From Gnomoniopsis sp. IMI 355080 (taxonomy: Eukaryota; Ascomycota; Sordariomycetes; Diaporthales; Gnomoniaceae), in assembly GCA_027946555.1 (NCBI GenBank), contig JAPEVC010000265.1:1-45623 (forward strand): DNA of 45,623 bases. Reading direction: 5' to 3'. The notes below the pieces were generated by a model. The model made no database searches. It was given only the letters and a program-made list of their open reading frames with translations, and was not told where the DNA came from. Shown one piece after another: positions 33,264 to 44,643 of this stretch. A program made the position numbers and the translations under genes. Every line of letters starts with the position of its first letter. Position 1 is the first letter of the stretch.

Positions 33264-34091
33264 ATGCCGTCTCATAAATCCAATGGGGACATAATCGCAC
33301 GTGGCGTCAAGCAATCTAATGTAGTCGGCACCACGACCTTCATCGGCTTGCGCGCCCTCGATCCCGTGCTGCAATACGAAATCCTCTGCCATGGCCTTGG
33401 TAGCAGCTTCCTGGCCAAGCTCGGCCTATCGACTGTCCCTCTGAGCGCAGCCGTGGTCACTCGAACAGGCATCAAGCTCATCGACCAACTGGGCCTCCCT
33501 CTCGAACGGCTCCTCCTCCTCGGCATGGCAGTTGGCTCTGCCGCGAAACAGATTTTCTGGCTCACCTGCACCTCTGAAGAGGAGTACCCCGTGAAAAGCT
33601 CGGTCCTGGTCTCGGCGTACAATACACTGTGCAACAGCGTCAACTCCCTGCTCTTCCTGACCGCCGCAACCTCTGCTGCCCGGTGGACGAAGCCCTTCAC
33701 AGTCTCTGTACCCGGAACACGATCAAGATTGTCCCTTCCCGTCGCTCTCGGGGCTATACTTTACGTTGTGGGCATTGCGCTCGAAGTTGGGTCAGAGATA
33801 CAGCGAAAGAAGTTCAAGGATGACCCGACGCATAAGGGCAAGCTGTGTCGCGAGGGGCTGTGGTCTCTGGCAAGACACATCAATTATGGTGGATACACAT
33901 TATGGCGAATCGGATATGCACTTGCATCCGGTGGCTGGATTGCTGGCTTTGTGGTTGCTGTTCTACAGTCTTCCTCGTTCGCACGAGGCGGCATGGTGAG
34001 TCTCGACTACTACATGAGCAGGAAATACAAGGATCAGTGGGGTAGATACAAGGAAGATGTGCGGTGGAAGCTTCTCCCCGGTGTCTACTGA
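33264..34091 (+). CDS. DUF1295 family membrane reductase-like protein
   Basis: Intronless, 275 aa. The protein has several hydrophobic segments (about 60-75, 80-100, 115-135, 155-175 and 215-240) and the family hallmark near the C-terminus: GLWSLARHINYGGYTLWRIGYA, equivalent to the GLWxxSRHPNYxG motif of DUF1295/steroid 5-alpha-reductase-related enzymes, then YYMSRKYKDQWGRYKEDV at the end. The Pro of the common RHPNY is Ile here. Related proteins are NADPH-dependent sterol or fatty-chain reductases of the ER; the exact substrate is not evident. Start: the ATG at 33264 in context GCAATGCC, with no in-frame ATG close upstream. It is divergent from the MDR gene. Length fits the family. Confidence 0.87.
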   Translation: MPSHKSNGDIIARGVKQSNVVGTTTFIGLRALDPVLQYEILCHGLGSSFLAKLGLSTVPLSAAVVTRTGIKLIDQLGLPLERLLLLGMAVGSAAKQIFWLTCTSEEEYPVKSSVLVSAYNTLCNSVNSLLFLTAATSAARWTKPFTVSVPGTRSRLSLPVALGAILYVVGIALEVGSEIQRKKFKDDPTHKGKLCREGLWSLARHINYGGYTLWRIGYALASGGWIAGFVVAVLQSSSFARGGMVSLDYYMSRKYKDQWGRYKEDVRWKLLPGVY

Positions 34092-34942
34092 GAATCTCTA
34101 CTGAGAAGAAGACGGACGAACAGCTAGTGCGGCGTCGGGTTCTTGAGAAGGCATCAAATCATTTGCATTCCATGTACCTATTGAACGGTGTCTATATAGA
34201 GGTACCATACCATTAGGGTCTCACCGGCCATAGAGTGAATGCGCAATTTCTTCGAAACACATACGCTATACTCATTCGATCGAGCGAAACATTTCACAAA
34301 GGTGTAATTGTCACCAACGCACGAGAGCCACATGGGCAGGGTCGTGTACTACTTCATGCCTGAATAGAACAGGACCTGAACGTGGGGCAGCTTGCGGAGG
34401 ACTAATAACGAAACAGAGAACACCTTTCAACTCCCATAGTCCGTTCTATTCTTGATTATCATGACCAGAAAAGCAGATAGACCCTTACAAATTTGTTGAG
34501 AACAATGTCACCTCAATCAATTCATCTGATTCCATGACCATTTGTCGCACTTGAGGACATCGCGAGCCTCCCTGATATGGTTGGCATGTGATCGTGGACC
34601 AATTGCAGAGGCCGACCCGGACCCGAGAAGGCGCGACGTCACAGCGCATGGCGACCACTCGAGACCCCTGAAATGTCGAAAATAGTGGGCTGCCACCTCC
34701 CGCACTTTAATGGCCGAGGGCGACCGACGGCAATCTCGCCGGCCCGGATTTATGGCTTCAACGATCTCGTGCCAAAAACTTCCATTCCGAAGCTTCACCT
34801 GGGTCGAAACAAAGGTCGAAACAAACTGTCTCCCTATTCACGTGGCTCCTGCTTTCGCTATACCTACGATGTTTGCGGAATAGAGTTCATAGTGCTATCA
34901 TAGGGACCACTCGCTCGGGGTGCTCCCATCGTCGTCTCAAAA
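34092..34942. other. Intergenic, nothing recognised
   Basis: Holds the 3' flank of the DUF1295 gene and the promoter of the AFG1 gene. Short ORFs have no recognisable product. Confidence 0.5.
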
Positions 34943-36792
34943 ATGCGCGCACCGGCATGCGCAACCCGCATAGCCTCTCCTCGGCGTACAACCTCTCGAA
35001 CATGTGTCGCTATTACACACCCAAGGCAGCATGTCCTCTCTGCGAGGCCATTGCACCCGTATAGTGTGTCCGGACGGAAACTGAACGCTCGCTCATCTAC
35101 AAGCTGCATCGAAATAGCACCTGGACGCATTGCGCTCCCCGCGGTCTTCAACGCTGGACAAAGAAGGCCGGCCTCGGTAGCTACTGCTACTGTGGAGAAC
35201 GGTGCGCTTCGGTCAACTTTCCTATGAATACGAAGTGGCTCCTGACTAAGATCGTAAACAGACAACCAGGACGACATTGGTCCTATTCAGGAATATGACC
35301 GCCGCGTGGCGGAAGGTCGTCTGAGGAACGATGAGCACCAACGAGGTAAGCAGCGACGCTCCCCCACAGGTCTACGTGGTCCAGGTTTCTATTCTGACAC
35401 CTGCTGTGGCAGGTATCATTCAGAGTCTACAGCGACTGCATGAGGAGCTCAGACACTACAAAGCCCCACCCGTCATCCACCCGAGCATTGAGGACCTTCA
35501 ACCTTCCAAGTCGCTGTTCTCTTTCTTTGGCGGCGGAAAGTCGAAAAATTCCGCGCTCAAAGACATACCGGAAGGTCTCCCGCGAGGACTGTACTTATTC
35601 GGAGATGTCGGTAGCGGCAAGACTATGCTGATGGATCTTTTCTACGACACACTTCCTAATACCGTTCGGTCGAAAACAAGGATACACTTCCACAACTTTA
35701 TGCAGGACGTACATAGGCGGTTGCACCGCATGAAGATGGAGCACGGGAATGATATAGACGCGGTACCTTTCGTTGCGGCAGACATCGCAGAACATGGCAA
35801 TGTCCTGTGTTTCGACGAGTTTCAATGTACGGATGTGGCGGACGCCATGATCTTGCGCAGGTAAGGAAATATGCCTCCCGCAAGATGCTAGTTATGCAGC
35901 AAGCTAACATTGTGATCCCAGACTACTAGAGGCGCTTATGTCCCACGGTGTAGTGCTCGTTACGACTTCCAATCGACATCCGGATGAGTTGTACAAGAAT
36001 GGCATTCAGCGGGAGTCCTTCGTCCCGGCCATTCACCTCCTGAAAAGCAGGCTTCACGTCATCAATCTCGACTCGCCCACAGACTACCGCAAGATACCCC
36101 GACCACCATCCGGTGTATATCACACTCCACTGGATGCTCACGCAGCCGATCACGCCCAGAAGTGGTTTCGCTTCCTGGGCGACCCCGAAACCACCGAGCC
36201 TCACTCTGAAGTCCAACATGTTTGGGGTCGCGAGATCTTGGTTCCCAGAGTCAGCGGGCGTTGTGCATGGTTCACCTTCGACGAGCTGATCAAGCAGCCC
36301 AAGTCTGCGGCTGACTTCATCGAACTGACACGCTCCTACGATGCTTTCGTCGTCACCGATGTGCCCGGGATGACACTACGGGAAAGGGAATGGGCTCGTC
36401 GATTTATCACCTTCATCGATGCAGTATACGAGTCCCATGCTAAATTGGTCCTTACCACTGAGAAGCCCCTGACCGAGCTATTCACATCGAAAGATGAGAT
36501 TGCCGAGACTCTCATCAAGGACTCGGGCCATGAAACCGCCAACGCGGAGATCAGCCAGGTAATCACAGATCTTATGGAAGACCCAGAGAAGCAAGCCGCG
36601 AAGCTCAAGGGATCGGCGCTATTTGGCAATGATGAGGAGGCCTTTGCCTTTTTCCGAGCCCTGTCTCGGCTGACGGAGATGGGAAGCCAGGAATGGGTGG
36701 AAAGAGGCATGGGTCTTCAAGAGAGAGGTGGAAAGCCAGAGAAGGACAGCTTCTTGAAGACTCGCTCAAGACAAATGGAAGATAGCATGTGA
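34943..36792 (+). CDS. AFG1: AFG1/ZapE-family mitochondrial ATPase
   Basis: Four exons (34943-35201, 35262-35345, 35413-35860, 35922-36792) encode 553 aa. The N-terminal ~80 residues are Arg/Ser/Ala-rich without acidic runs, as in mitochondrial targeting (MRAPACATRIASPRRTT). The AAA-like P-loop ATPase follows: Walker A GDVGSGKT at 178-185, Walker B VLCFDEFQ at 245-252 with the FQCTDVADAMIL extension typical of AFG1, then TTSNRHPDELYKNGIQR and the late FTFDELIKQPKSAADFIEL motif. Yeast Afg1 and human AFG1L help degrade or assemble inner-membrane respiratory proteins. Length and all motifs are normal. The first intron has a GTGCGC donor, with a CTGACTAAG branch site; phases 1, 1 and 2 join exactly. 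Start ATG at 34943 in context AAAATGCG. Confidence 0.94.
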
Positions 36793-37428
36793 TGACATAG
36801 TTGGGGGCTTTTTGTTTCGTGTGCTTGGATACCTCTGCTGCAAGCATTAGCGACATTGATGCAAATACCATTTTCCTGGAAGAACGACCTCTCTATTATT
36901 GTTGGATCGTGCCCATCCAATCCCACACGCCTTTGTGGCCTTTCTATTTGTACATGGTATGAGTTTCTACGGAGCCATCCCTTTCTGTAGACAGCCACTG
37001 GCGCTCGCACCCTCCTTGCAAGATACTCTCAGAGACGCATGCCTCATTGGACTCCAATGCGAACAAGCAACGTCACATTATCATCAGAACTGAGTTCTGC
37101 CTTGTTGCTGGCCAAAGAGACTTGCGGCAATAGTCCCGAGGCCGTTATCGAGAAATTCGCCATCGCACCCAAGGCTGGCGTGCTGGTCTTGTCACGCAAC
37201 GTGGGAGGGTGTGCTCCGCCTTACATGCAATTAGTAAGGACTTGCGACTTTTCTTCTCATATTGGACTTTGAGGAGCAGCATATGGTAAACTTAGCTCCC
37301 AAAGTGAAATTTGAGAACCTTTCGAGTTTCGTCAATCCTAAGAGGACAGTTCTTTGTCCACTTCTTTTTGTCTTGCTCTTTTTTAACCAAAGGCCCAACT
37401 TTGATGCAGCTTCACAGGAGCACTCAAC
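36793..37428. other. Intergenic, nothing recognised
   Basis: AFG1 3' flank and promoter of the FAD monooxygenase gene. A T-rich stretch (37355-37385) precedes the next start. No ORF supported. Confidence 0.5.
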
Positions 37429-38923
37429 ATGGCAATATCTACAGACGGACCGACAGCTAGCGTGCGAGTGGCAATCATGGGCGGAGGGCCAGCTGGCCTG
37501 GCCGCGGCTATTTCTCTTCTCCAGAAGTCGAAGTTTGATGTCACCATCTATGAGCAAGCCACAGAACTGCGAGAGATCGGAGCCGGATTGAGGGTTGGCT
37601 ACAATTCCTGGAGGGTGCTAGAGCTCCTAGGTGTGGCCGATTTGGTACAGGGTCACGTCAAGGTCGACCATCAGCATAGGTAAGATACTAGAAAGTCGAT
37701 TTGGCCGGTCCCCAAAAAGCAAGCACATGTTAAAAGGCAGATCGTTGGTAGAGACGGGGTGACCGGCAAACTACTTTACAAATACCCACCCTATGTTGGA
37801 GAGGCAAGGTATCATGACACGAGAGTTAGGCGAACCGTTTTGCAAGAGGCTCTGAAGAGCCGCGTGCCCTCTAGTGTGATTCAATTACGGAAACGCCTGG
37901 TCGACATTGTCCAACAACCTGGAGGCGGCGTGGCAGCGGTCTTTGAAGACGGCACATCTGCATATGCGGATCTGATAATCGGCGCAGATGGCATTCGGTC
38001 AGTCAGTGTTTACTCCAAAACACACAATACGGACTTACGAACGGAATCTGACTACTATGAAAGGCTGTCCGGAAAGCTACTTTCCCCGAACATGAACCAG
38101 CTTACAATGGAACCACCATTTGGCGATGTCTGATCCCTTTAGAGTCCGTGGATCACTTGTCTATCACCAAGTACACCGCGTTTCACCACGGACCACAGAG
38201 GATGTTCAAGAGTTCCGTCGTTTCCACTCAAGAGGAAATCGAAGAAGGAAAAGGGCTTTGGGAATTGACCTTGCGTTCTTACGAAGATCCCTCAAAGGCA
38301 CAGGGCAAGAAATACAGTTGGGGTGTACCTGCCAGCAACCAGCGAGTTGCGAGCCATTTCACGGTATATGTGCTTTTTTACCATGATGCTATACGGGCTT
38401 CTGACGAATGTGTTATCAGGACTTCACACCAGAGATTCGCGAGGCGATCGACAGCGTGCCAGAAAGTACTTGGAGAGAGTTCTCAGCATTCTCCGGATCG
38501 AGACTGCAACACGTCGTTGCCAACGGGAACATTGCCATTATCGGAGACGCAGCTCACCCGTTACAAGGTAAATTATGTCATTTTCAAAGGAAGTAGAACG
38601 ACTCCTAACAAGAAGCAGGTGCTTTCGGTACAGGAGCTGGTTTTGCCATGGAGGATGGGTGGCTGCTGGCTCAATTGCTCGAGCTCTACCTAGAACGACA
38701 CAGCTGTGACAGAAAGCGTGCACTCCGGGAAGCCCTTGACCGTTTCAACAACATCCGGTCGCCGTACTACCATAAACTATACGACGTGTTGGACTCTAAG
38801 CCAGAGGGTGGTAAAGTCAATTATGCTGCATGGTCACCTATTCTCGGGGGGCCACTGGACTGGATCTATTTTCATGACATTGGGGAAGAATGGAAGTCTT
38901 TTCAAGAAGGAAAATACACATAA
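37429..38923 (+). CDS. FAD-dependent monooxygenase, salicylate-hydroxylase type
   Basis: Five exons (37429-37679, 37737-38001, 38064-38363, 38420-38567, 38619-38923) give 422 aa. The FAD fold is marked by VAIMGGGPAGLAAA (GGGPAG at 18-23), E42 at the end of the second strand, the DG motif LIIGADGIRS (166-172) and the GD motif AIIGDAAHPLQG (314-322). The C-terminal GTGAGFAMEDGWLLAQLL helix is typical of class A flavoprotein hydroxylases. These use NAD(P)H and O2 to hydroxylate aromatic or related compounds. The intron after IRS uses a non-consensus GTCAGT donor, but joining to AVRKATFPEHEPAYNGTTIW restores the expected sequence. The first intron's acceptor (AAAAG) was chosen to keep frame; it is the least certain junction. 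Substrate unknown; no cluster partners are evident. Confidence 0.85.
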
Positions 38924-39508
38924 TTGACCAATCTCGTGGATCATTTCAATCAAATCGAACCCGAAGTTACTAGACCTTCTTTCAGTAGCTCAAAGAGTGG
39001 ACAGAGAGAGAGAGGGCTCTTTTCCCGTCATGGGGAACAGTTGCCCGCGTCAACAATCTTCCAATATCTTCCTGTCATCGGATCCGTTTGGAGCTTTGAC
39101 ATTCCTTGAAGTAGCCTCTGAACACGATTCCGCTCGGAAAAGTGGCTTAGAAGCCAAAGCCAGTCTCGATACAACATAGTCCTGAAGCTGTCCGACACGT
39201 GGTGTCGTAGACCATATACTTGTCAGTGTATCAGTAGCACTAACTTCGAGCTAACAAATTGTAAATTTCCTGGGAAATTTTCTTTGGGAATTGGACTTGG
39301 ACATTGCCCTTTCGCTGTCATTGCGCAACCTCTAGAGCGCACTGACTTGTTCGGCACCCACATCTACGCAAATTGTCCGGAAGCGTCCATTTTTTCGCCC
39401 CTGGCGGAACACGATGCACCATACTATACCTCCACACAAAAGTTCGTTGCGCAAGGTTGACTGCAAAATTTTCTCTCTTGTGCCCGCCCCCAAGCAAAGA
39501 AAACCAAG
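38924..39508. other. Intergenic, nothing recognised
   Basis: 3' flank of the monooxygenase gene. A short GA run (GAGAGAGAGAG) lies near 39002-39012. No supported ORF. Confidence 0.5.
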
Positions 39509-39826
39509 ATGTTCGGTACGGTATGGACCTGCCGTCATTTCTCGGTAGAACCGACCGCTCTAGAAGTTATGGACCAACACGGCATCTCAGGTCACGTCGT
39601 CCGCCATCCATTCAGCCGTAGCATACATCCATGGGACGCGCTCAACCCGCTGCCGTTTGCGGTCGAACGCTTTGTCGCTTTGATGAGCATCGGGATATCA
39701 CTCGACCCCTCAACATTGCAAGACGATAACCTGCTTTGGATCGTCGACCGTGTCATGGAGCTTCTAGATCTCGTCGGTTCGAAAGATGAAGAACAAGGGT
39801 TTGTTATATATAATAGGGGCTCGTGA
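39509..39826 (+). CDS. Doubtful small ORF, 105 aa
   Basis: An ATG in context AAGATGTTC opens 105 codons with a mix of codons like the neighbouring genes. No domain, signal peptide, membrane segment or homologous family is recognised. Its last codons (FVIYN) overlap the TATATATAA that looks like the TATA box of the next gene, which argues for caution: it may be a real small gene whose tail carries a promoter, or chance. Confidence 0.3.
   Translation: MFGTVWTCRHFSVEPTALEVMDQHGISGHVVRHPFSRSIHPWDALNPLPFAVERFVALMSIGISLDPSTLQDDNLLWIVDRVMELLDLVGSKDEEQGFVIYNRGS
39805..39813 (+). promoter_or_regulatory. TATA box candidate of GH135 gene
   Basis: TATATATAA lies 134 nt upstream of the ATG at 39947, inside the end of the doubtful ORF. 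The spacing is close to that of the TATA candidate of the secreted peptide gene. Confidence 0.45.
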
Positions 39827-39946
39827 GATTTTGTAAATATGGGACTGGTTTGTAGTTGGACAGCAAGCCCTTCCTCAAAATAACCATACACACGCAACAG
39901 TTATTACCAAATCCATAATTTGAACTCTCCCTGCCCTTACTTCAAA

Positions 39947-40789
39947 ATGTACATCAAAGTAGCCCTCACAACATTTCTGGCGACTGTGCATGCGACCTCA
40001 CTCCTGATACCACTGTACGTGGATCCGTCTCAGGGTGTCGCAGACGGCAGCATGACCGCATGGAATACCATCGAAGCCGCCGTGGCCAACAATCCAAGCA
40101 CACAATTTCAAATCATCATCAACCCGGACAACGGACCGGGCAACAGCAAGCCAGGCTACGACAGCGAGTACATTGCGAGCGTAGCAAAGCTCAACGCCTT
40201 TTCCAACGTCCATACCTTTGGCTATGTGTACACAAGCTACGGCGCCCGCGCAACCAGCGCCGTCCAGACCGACATTGCGCGCTGGGCGAACTGGAACACC
40301 TATACAAAGGCAAACATTGCCATCAAGGGTATTTTTTTCGACGAAGTGCCAAACTACTCGTCGAGCAGCAAAAAAGCAAACACCGACGTCGCTTATATGA
40401 GCACCCTGCAAGCATACGCCAAGTCGCAATTCAGCAACATCTCGACGTTCCAGACGTTCTACAATGTCGGGGATCTCTGCGCCCATGCAGAGTATTTCGG
40501 TAGTGGTATGGCGGACTATGTCTGCGTTTTTGAGGATGATGCGTCCGAGTTCAGTACGGCCGTCTTGAGCCAGAGAGTGCCTGCAGGCATGGCGGCTCGG
40601 TCGTGCGTGTTGCTCCACGATTACATGACGAGTGGTCTGCCGAGCGCAAACGTATCGAGCTTTTTGCAGGACTTTGTCAGTATGGGCGTCGGTACTGCTA
40701 ATATCTTGGATTATGGTTATGATCAGGCCAACGCTGCTGATGCACCTGCGGATGTTGGGACGGTTGCACAGATTCTTTCGTTGGCGTAG
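39947..40789 (+). CDS. Secreted spherulin-4 family protein (GH135)
   Basis: Intronless, 280 aa. MYIKVALTTFLATVHATS is a signal peptide; the mature protein starts LLIPLYVDPSQG, as in the spherulation-specific family 4 domain, which fills the rest. Family members include Aspergillus Sph3, a GH135 glycoside hydrolase acting on galactosaminogalactan. The conserved acidic and amide positions are visible: IKGIFFDEVPNY, TFYNVGDLC and DYVCVFED. The ATG at 39947 was chosen over an in-frame TTG at 39920 because it puts the signal peptide at the very N-terminus. Other galactosaminogalactan genes (epimerase, deacetylase, synthase) are not in the window, so the substrate remains inferred. A TATA-like element precedes it. 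It is convergent with the transcription factor gene. Confidence 0.92.
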   Translation: MYIKVALTTFLATVHATSLLIPLYVDPSQGVADGSMTAWNTIEAAVANNPSTQFQIIINPDNGPGNSKPGYDSEYIASVAKLNAFSNVHTFGYVYTSYGARATSAVQTDIARWANWNTYTKANIAIKGIFFDEVPNYSSSSKKANTDVAYMSTLQAYAKSQFSNISTFQTFYNVGDLCAHAEYFGSGMADYVCVFEDDASEFSTAVLSQRVPAGMAARSCVLLHDYMTSGLPSANVSSFLQDFVSMGVGTANILDYGYDQANAADAPADVGTVAQILSLA

Positions 40790-41392
40790 GCTTCGAATGA
40801 TGATGATAATGATAATAATGATAATCTATATTTTTAATGAGACCCATGTCTTGAAGCTCAAATCACCATTGTCCTATGCATCCAGTCTGAAGGTTTCCCG
40901 TGTCTGAAGGGTTAAAGTCTGCGAACTGCAAGTATTCCATCAGAATCATTTTGACTTTGCTCGATGCTACCAACAATATCGCGGTCACAGCCATGGGATA
41001 TCTGAAATACCTGTGTAAGGAAGGTAAATTTTCAAAATCCCATTTGGTCGATGCAATCCACCATGACGTGACAAGCGATTTCAAAGATATGAATAGCTTA
41101 TGCAGCAGACTCACATGTGGGCACAAGAGCTCCGTGGCCATGAAGAAGCCATGCAAGCAAACCCACGAGAGAGAGAGAGGGGGGGGGGGATATATATGCG
41201 CACAAATGAAAAATACCCGAATGAAAGAGTCAAAAGTCTGTCCCGGTCTTCCTGACGGACAGAAAATTGAAAGTCGTGGTAATCATACCATCATCCCATG
41301 CGCCCACGCACGTGGATCCCAATGCCATTTACTTTGAAATTCATCATCATGCTCTATCCAGACTGCCATCCGTTGTGACGTTTCACAGACAC
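40790..41392. other. Convergent 3' flanks with G11 tract
   Basis: Between the stops of the GH135 and transcription factor genes. It contains a (GAT/AAT)-rich run at 40797-40830 and a GA run leading into eleven G at 41179-41189 and ATATATAT. A minus-strand ATG ORF of about 90 codons near 41140-40863 has no recognisable product. Confidence 0.5.
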
Positions 41393-44300
41393 TCACAAAG
41401 CCCCATTGGAGCCACCCATCCCCGCACCTCCGCCGCCCTGCTGCCCACCAAAGAAAAACCCATCAAATAAATCATACTGCTGCCCATCGCTGAAATCGTG
41501 ATGCAGCCCCTCCCAGCCTAGACCCATGCCAAGGTCCACATTGCCAGTCTCGTCAATGCCGCCGCCAGAGCCGTTCATCCCACCGGCGGCGCCAAGGCTG
41601 GCATGCTGGAGGAAGTCCATCTGTAGGTCAGCAAATCCGGGCGAAAAGACTCCCTGCTGCTGCTGCTGCTGCGGTTGCGCTGCATAGTAATTCGCCAGGG
41701 TCTGTGCCGCTGATGTGCTTGCTGGGAGCTGCGAGCCGCGATTGTGACCACCACCTGCTGAGCCCGGCAAGTTGTTGCTGGGTGAGGGCATGGCGCTCAC
41801 GACATGTGGGGCCGTGGACGGTGTACGCGTCGTTTGGGGAGAGGGCAAGAGGGATGGATCGATGGCCGAGGTGTCGGGACTGCCTGACTGATCGGGTGCG
41901 CTGGCGCTGCTCCGGGACGGCCGAGGGATATTGCGCATAAGGGACAATTCTTGCTCAGCCTTGGGGTAGGAATTCGTCCGGAATGGCCCCGCCGGCGCCG
42001 TGGGAATAGATGAAACTTGTTGCCCAGACGACACGTTCGCGTATGCGTCCGATATACCCGGCAGATCGTACTGTTGGGATGATCTCTGTTGAAGGTGGGC
42101 CGGCCTGTGGCTACTGTTGGAGCCACCGGCCTCGCTTTGCTGTGCCCAATCGTGATGGTCGATGCTTCCCCTAGGGGAAGGTCTTGGCGGGACGATCTGG
42201 CCGAAACCGCCTGTCGATTTGGCCATTCTGATAGTGGCTTTTGCTGTGCGGTCAATGGCGTCACGACAGGCTTCTGCTGGAGGACACTTCTCGCTCAAGT
42301 CGGTGAACACTGATGTGGCAGCGAGCACAGTGAAATCGACTTCGTCCATGCTCTGTAAAAGTTAGCTTAAGAGTATCTCGCCTTGCCTGGCATGGTGAAC
42401 TTACCAGACGGCTCCGCACGATTGGGGAGTGCCAGATCGCGTAAAGATAGGATATTCCCGCCATGAAGATGTGATGCGTCGCCAAATATGTGTAGTTGAG
42501 TACACCCGCCAGATGCAATTGCCTGTACAGACGCATAATCTTCTGCCCGGCCTCTGCCACCTTCACGTATACTCTGTCCTCGTCCCCACGCAGCTCATTA
42601 CCAGGCAAGCCCTGGCTGTTGATGTCCATTGACGTATTGTACTCTCCCTCGAACATTGCCGGCACACTAAGACTCTGGCGATACAGCATCACGATCGCCT
42701 GCCAGTAGTTGAGGTCTAGGAATTCGGTTGAAAACCCGACACCAGTGTGTTGTTTTGTTGGTGCTGTCATCTTCCACTCGTATAATCTCTTGTCGATGTC
42801 TATCCTCCAAGCCCGAAAGTTATTGCCAAACTTGGAGAGGAATGGTGATGGAAGGCTCGTGTGGATGTATGGATTCCGTTCATTTTGACCCGAGTCTCTC
42901 GCATTTCGAACCTGCTGGTACTGCAAGACCTGCAAGATCTCTGACTGCAGTAGCCGGAGTCGGAAGTAGTGGTGAGACACGAGTTTGTATGTAGGTTGCG
43001 CCACGAAGTCCGGGGGCGGATTTTGGAAGCCGTCCGGTGTAATAAAGATATCCTCCAGCACAGAGGGGAACTCTGTCGTGATTACTTGGTCCGAGATGCC
43101 AAAAGGTCTGCCCACGCAAATGCTGACGAGTCGGTCGAAGGAGTACGTGGACCACCACAACCTTCTCCTGAGATCCCGAATAAACTCTCGTCTGCCCCTC
43201 TCACGTAATTGCACCTCGGTCTGCGGACCAGAGTCCTCCTTGAGGCCAGAGTCGACATCTTTGCCATCCTCGTAGTGGAGACCGAGATCGACAGCGAGTC
43301 TGACAGCCACACCCACAATGTACCACAAACCCGGCGGGACAGGCCTCAGCAAGGCAAAGTTCGCCAGGAGCAGAACCGCCTGCAATTCTTCCAATCCACC
43401 TCCGCTGTTGTTCAGACAGGCCTCGAGATGGACGATCGCGCTGGCATGATACTCCTCGGGCTGTGCTTGACTCGAAGACATCTTCCCCTCTCCCGGCTTT
43501 GCTGCGCTGTTTTGACTCTCTGACTTGGCCATGGCGCCCATTATGATGCCACTTCCAATAGCGAAAACCATGTTCAGCATATACAGCTCCTTTGGGCCCC
43601 TCTGTGGGTTCGCTTTATCGTACGCTTGCTCGAACATCTTGGTAAACTCAACCTTGTGCAAAATGGGTATCTGCGGATTCGCGTGCTCAAAATACAAATT
43701 CATCAAAGCAGTGCCGACCTCTTCATCCGGGAAAGGCGCAGGGTGAATGGTCGGCTTCGTGTGTAGCCCAAAGAAGGAGTCCCGCATTGTTGTCCCGCCC
43801 GCCGAGTTCGAGTTGCCAGCTATGGGTTTGGATGGCCGTACGCCACCTTTATCGGATGTGGACTTGTTGTCGTTGACTGATGACTGAACGGCAGCGAAGA
43901 CGACTCTTGCGAATGAGACACCCGATGTCGAGCCCAGGTAGCGTGGATTCGCGCTGCCCTCCTTGCCCCTTGTGATGTCTGATTTAGACACTAGCCTCTG
44001 CAGCTTGGCCTCATCGCTCCTCTCGCTGTTGGCACCTACCGTGGTGGCGCCGTCCAAAGAATCTGGAGGTGCCGAGGGGCCCGCCTCGACGGGCGACCGA
44101 ACGGATATCACATCGTTGCCCATCCGTGAGCAGAGTTCTAGATTCTCGGGGGGAGGAAAAGAGATGTTATTTGCACGTAGGAGGTTCTCGAGATGCTCGA
44201 CCCTCGTCTCGAGATAAAAGACATAGCTGTGTCTCGGTCAGCGCCTCCGTGTCTCTAGCATCATACTCTGCGCTGCAAACTCACCTGCGTGGTATTTCCT

Positions 44301-44643
44301 TCTTCGTGATAGGATCGTACCCAACACACGCCACATTCGCCTTCTCGCAGCTCGCACAGCTTGGTAATTTCTGATCACATCTATTCTTCCGCAGTCGACA
44401 CCGATTGCACGCGCTCACATTTCGGAAATTGCTGCTCTGGCCGGCCTTGCCAGCGCCACCTCCTGCGCCGTCTTGCCTACCGACATTGGTGGACAAAGGG
44501 CCGACATCAGGCTGGTCGCTTGCGGGCGAGGGCCCGGCCGTCGCAGAGTTGGAGGGAGGAGAATCCTTGTCGGGCCCGGGAGAGGAGGCCCGGAGCCGCT
44601 TGGCCGGGTGCATCTGCGGCGAGGGTGGTGAGTGCCCAGGCAT
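41393..44643 (-). CDS. Zn(II)2Cys6 transcription factor, PPR1-like
   Basis: Three exons (44643-44285, 44226-42405, 42352-41393) encode 1046 aa. The binuclear zinc cluster is C79-x2-C82-x6-C89-x6-C96-x2-C99-x6-C106 with basic residues RLRKNRCD between, so it binds DNA as a Gal4-type domain. It is followed by EIPRSYVFYLETRVEHLENLL, a linker and dimerisation helix much like yeast Ppr1. The middle holds the fungal-specific transcription factor domain (about 270-720), including HKVEFTKMFEQAY, RRRLWWSTYSFDRLVS and CVGRPFGISD. The C-terminal ~300 residues are low-complexity, Ser/Pro/Gly-rich, with a glutamine run and an aromatic/acidic end (QQYDLFDGFFFGG) suited to activation. It acts in the nucleus; target genes cannot be told from sequence. 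Length and domain order are normal. The upstream region is long and GC-rich. Start is the ATG at 44643 (MPGHSPPSPQ). Confidence 0.92.
41654..41671 (-). repeat. (CTG)6 run encoding poly-Gln
   Basis: Six CTG triplets on the plus strand are CAG on the coding strand and give the QQQQQQ run in the C-terminal part of the transcription factor. It may vary in length between strains. Confidence 0.85.

Noticed and set aside
39998..40618. 206-codon minus-strand ORF
   Set aside because: Antisense to the GH135 gene, whose product is clear.
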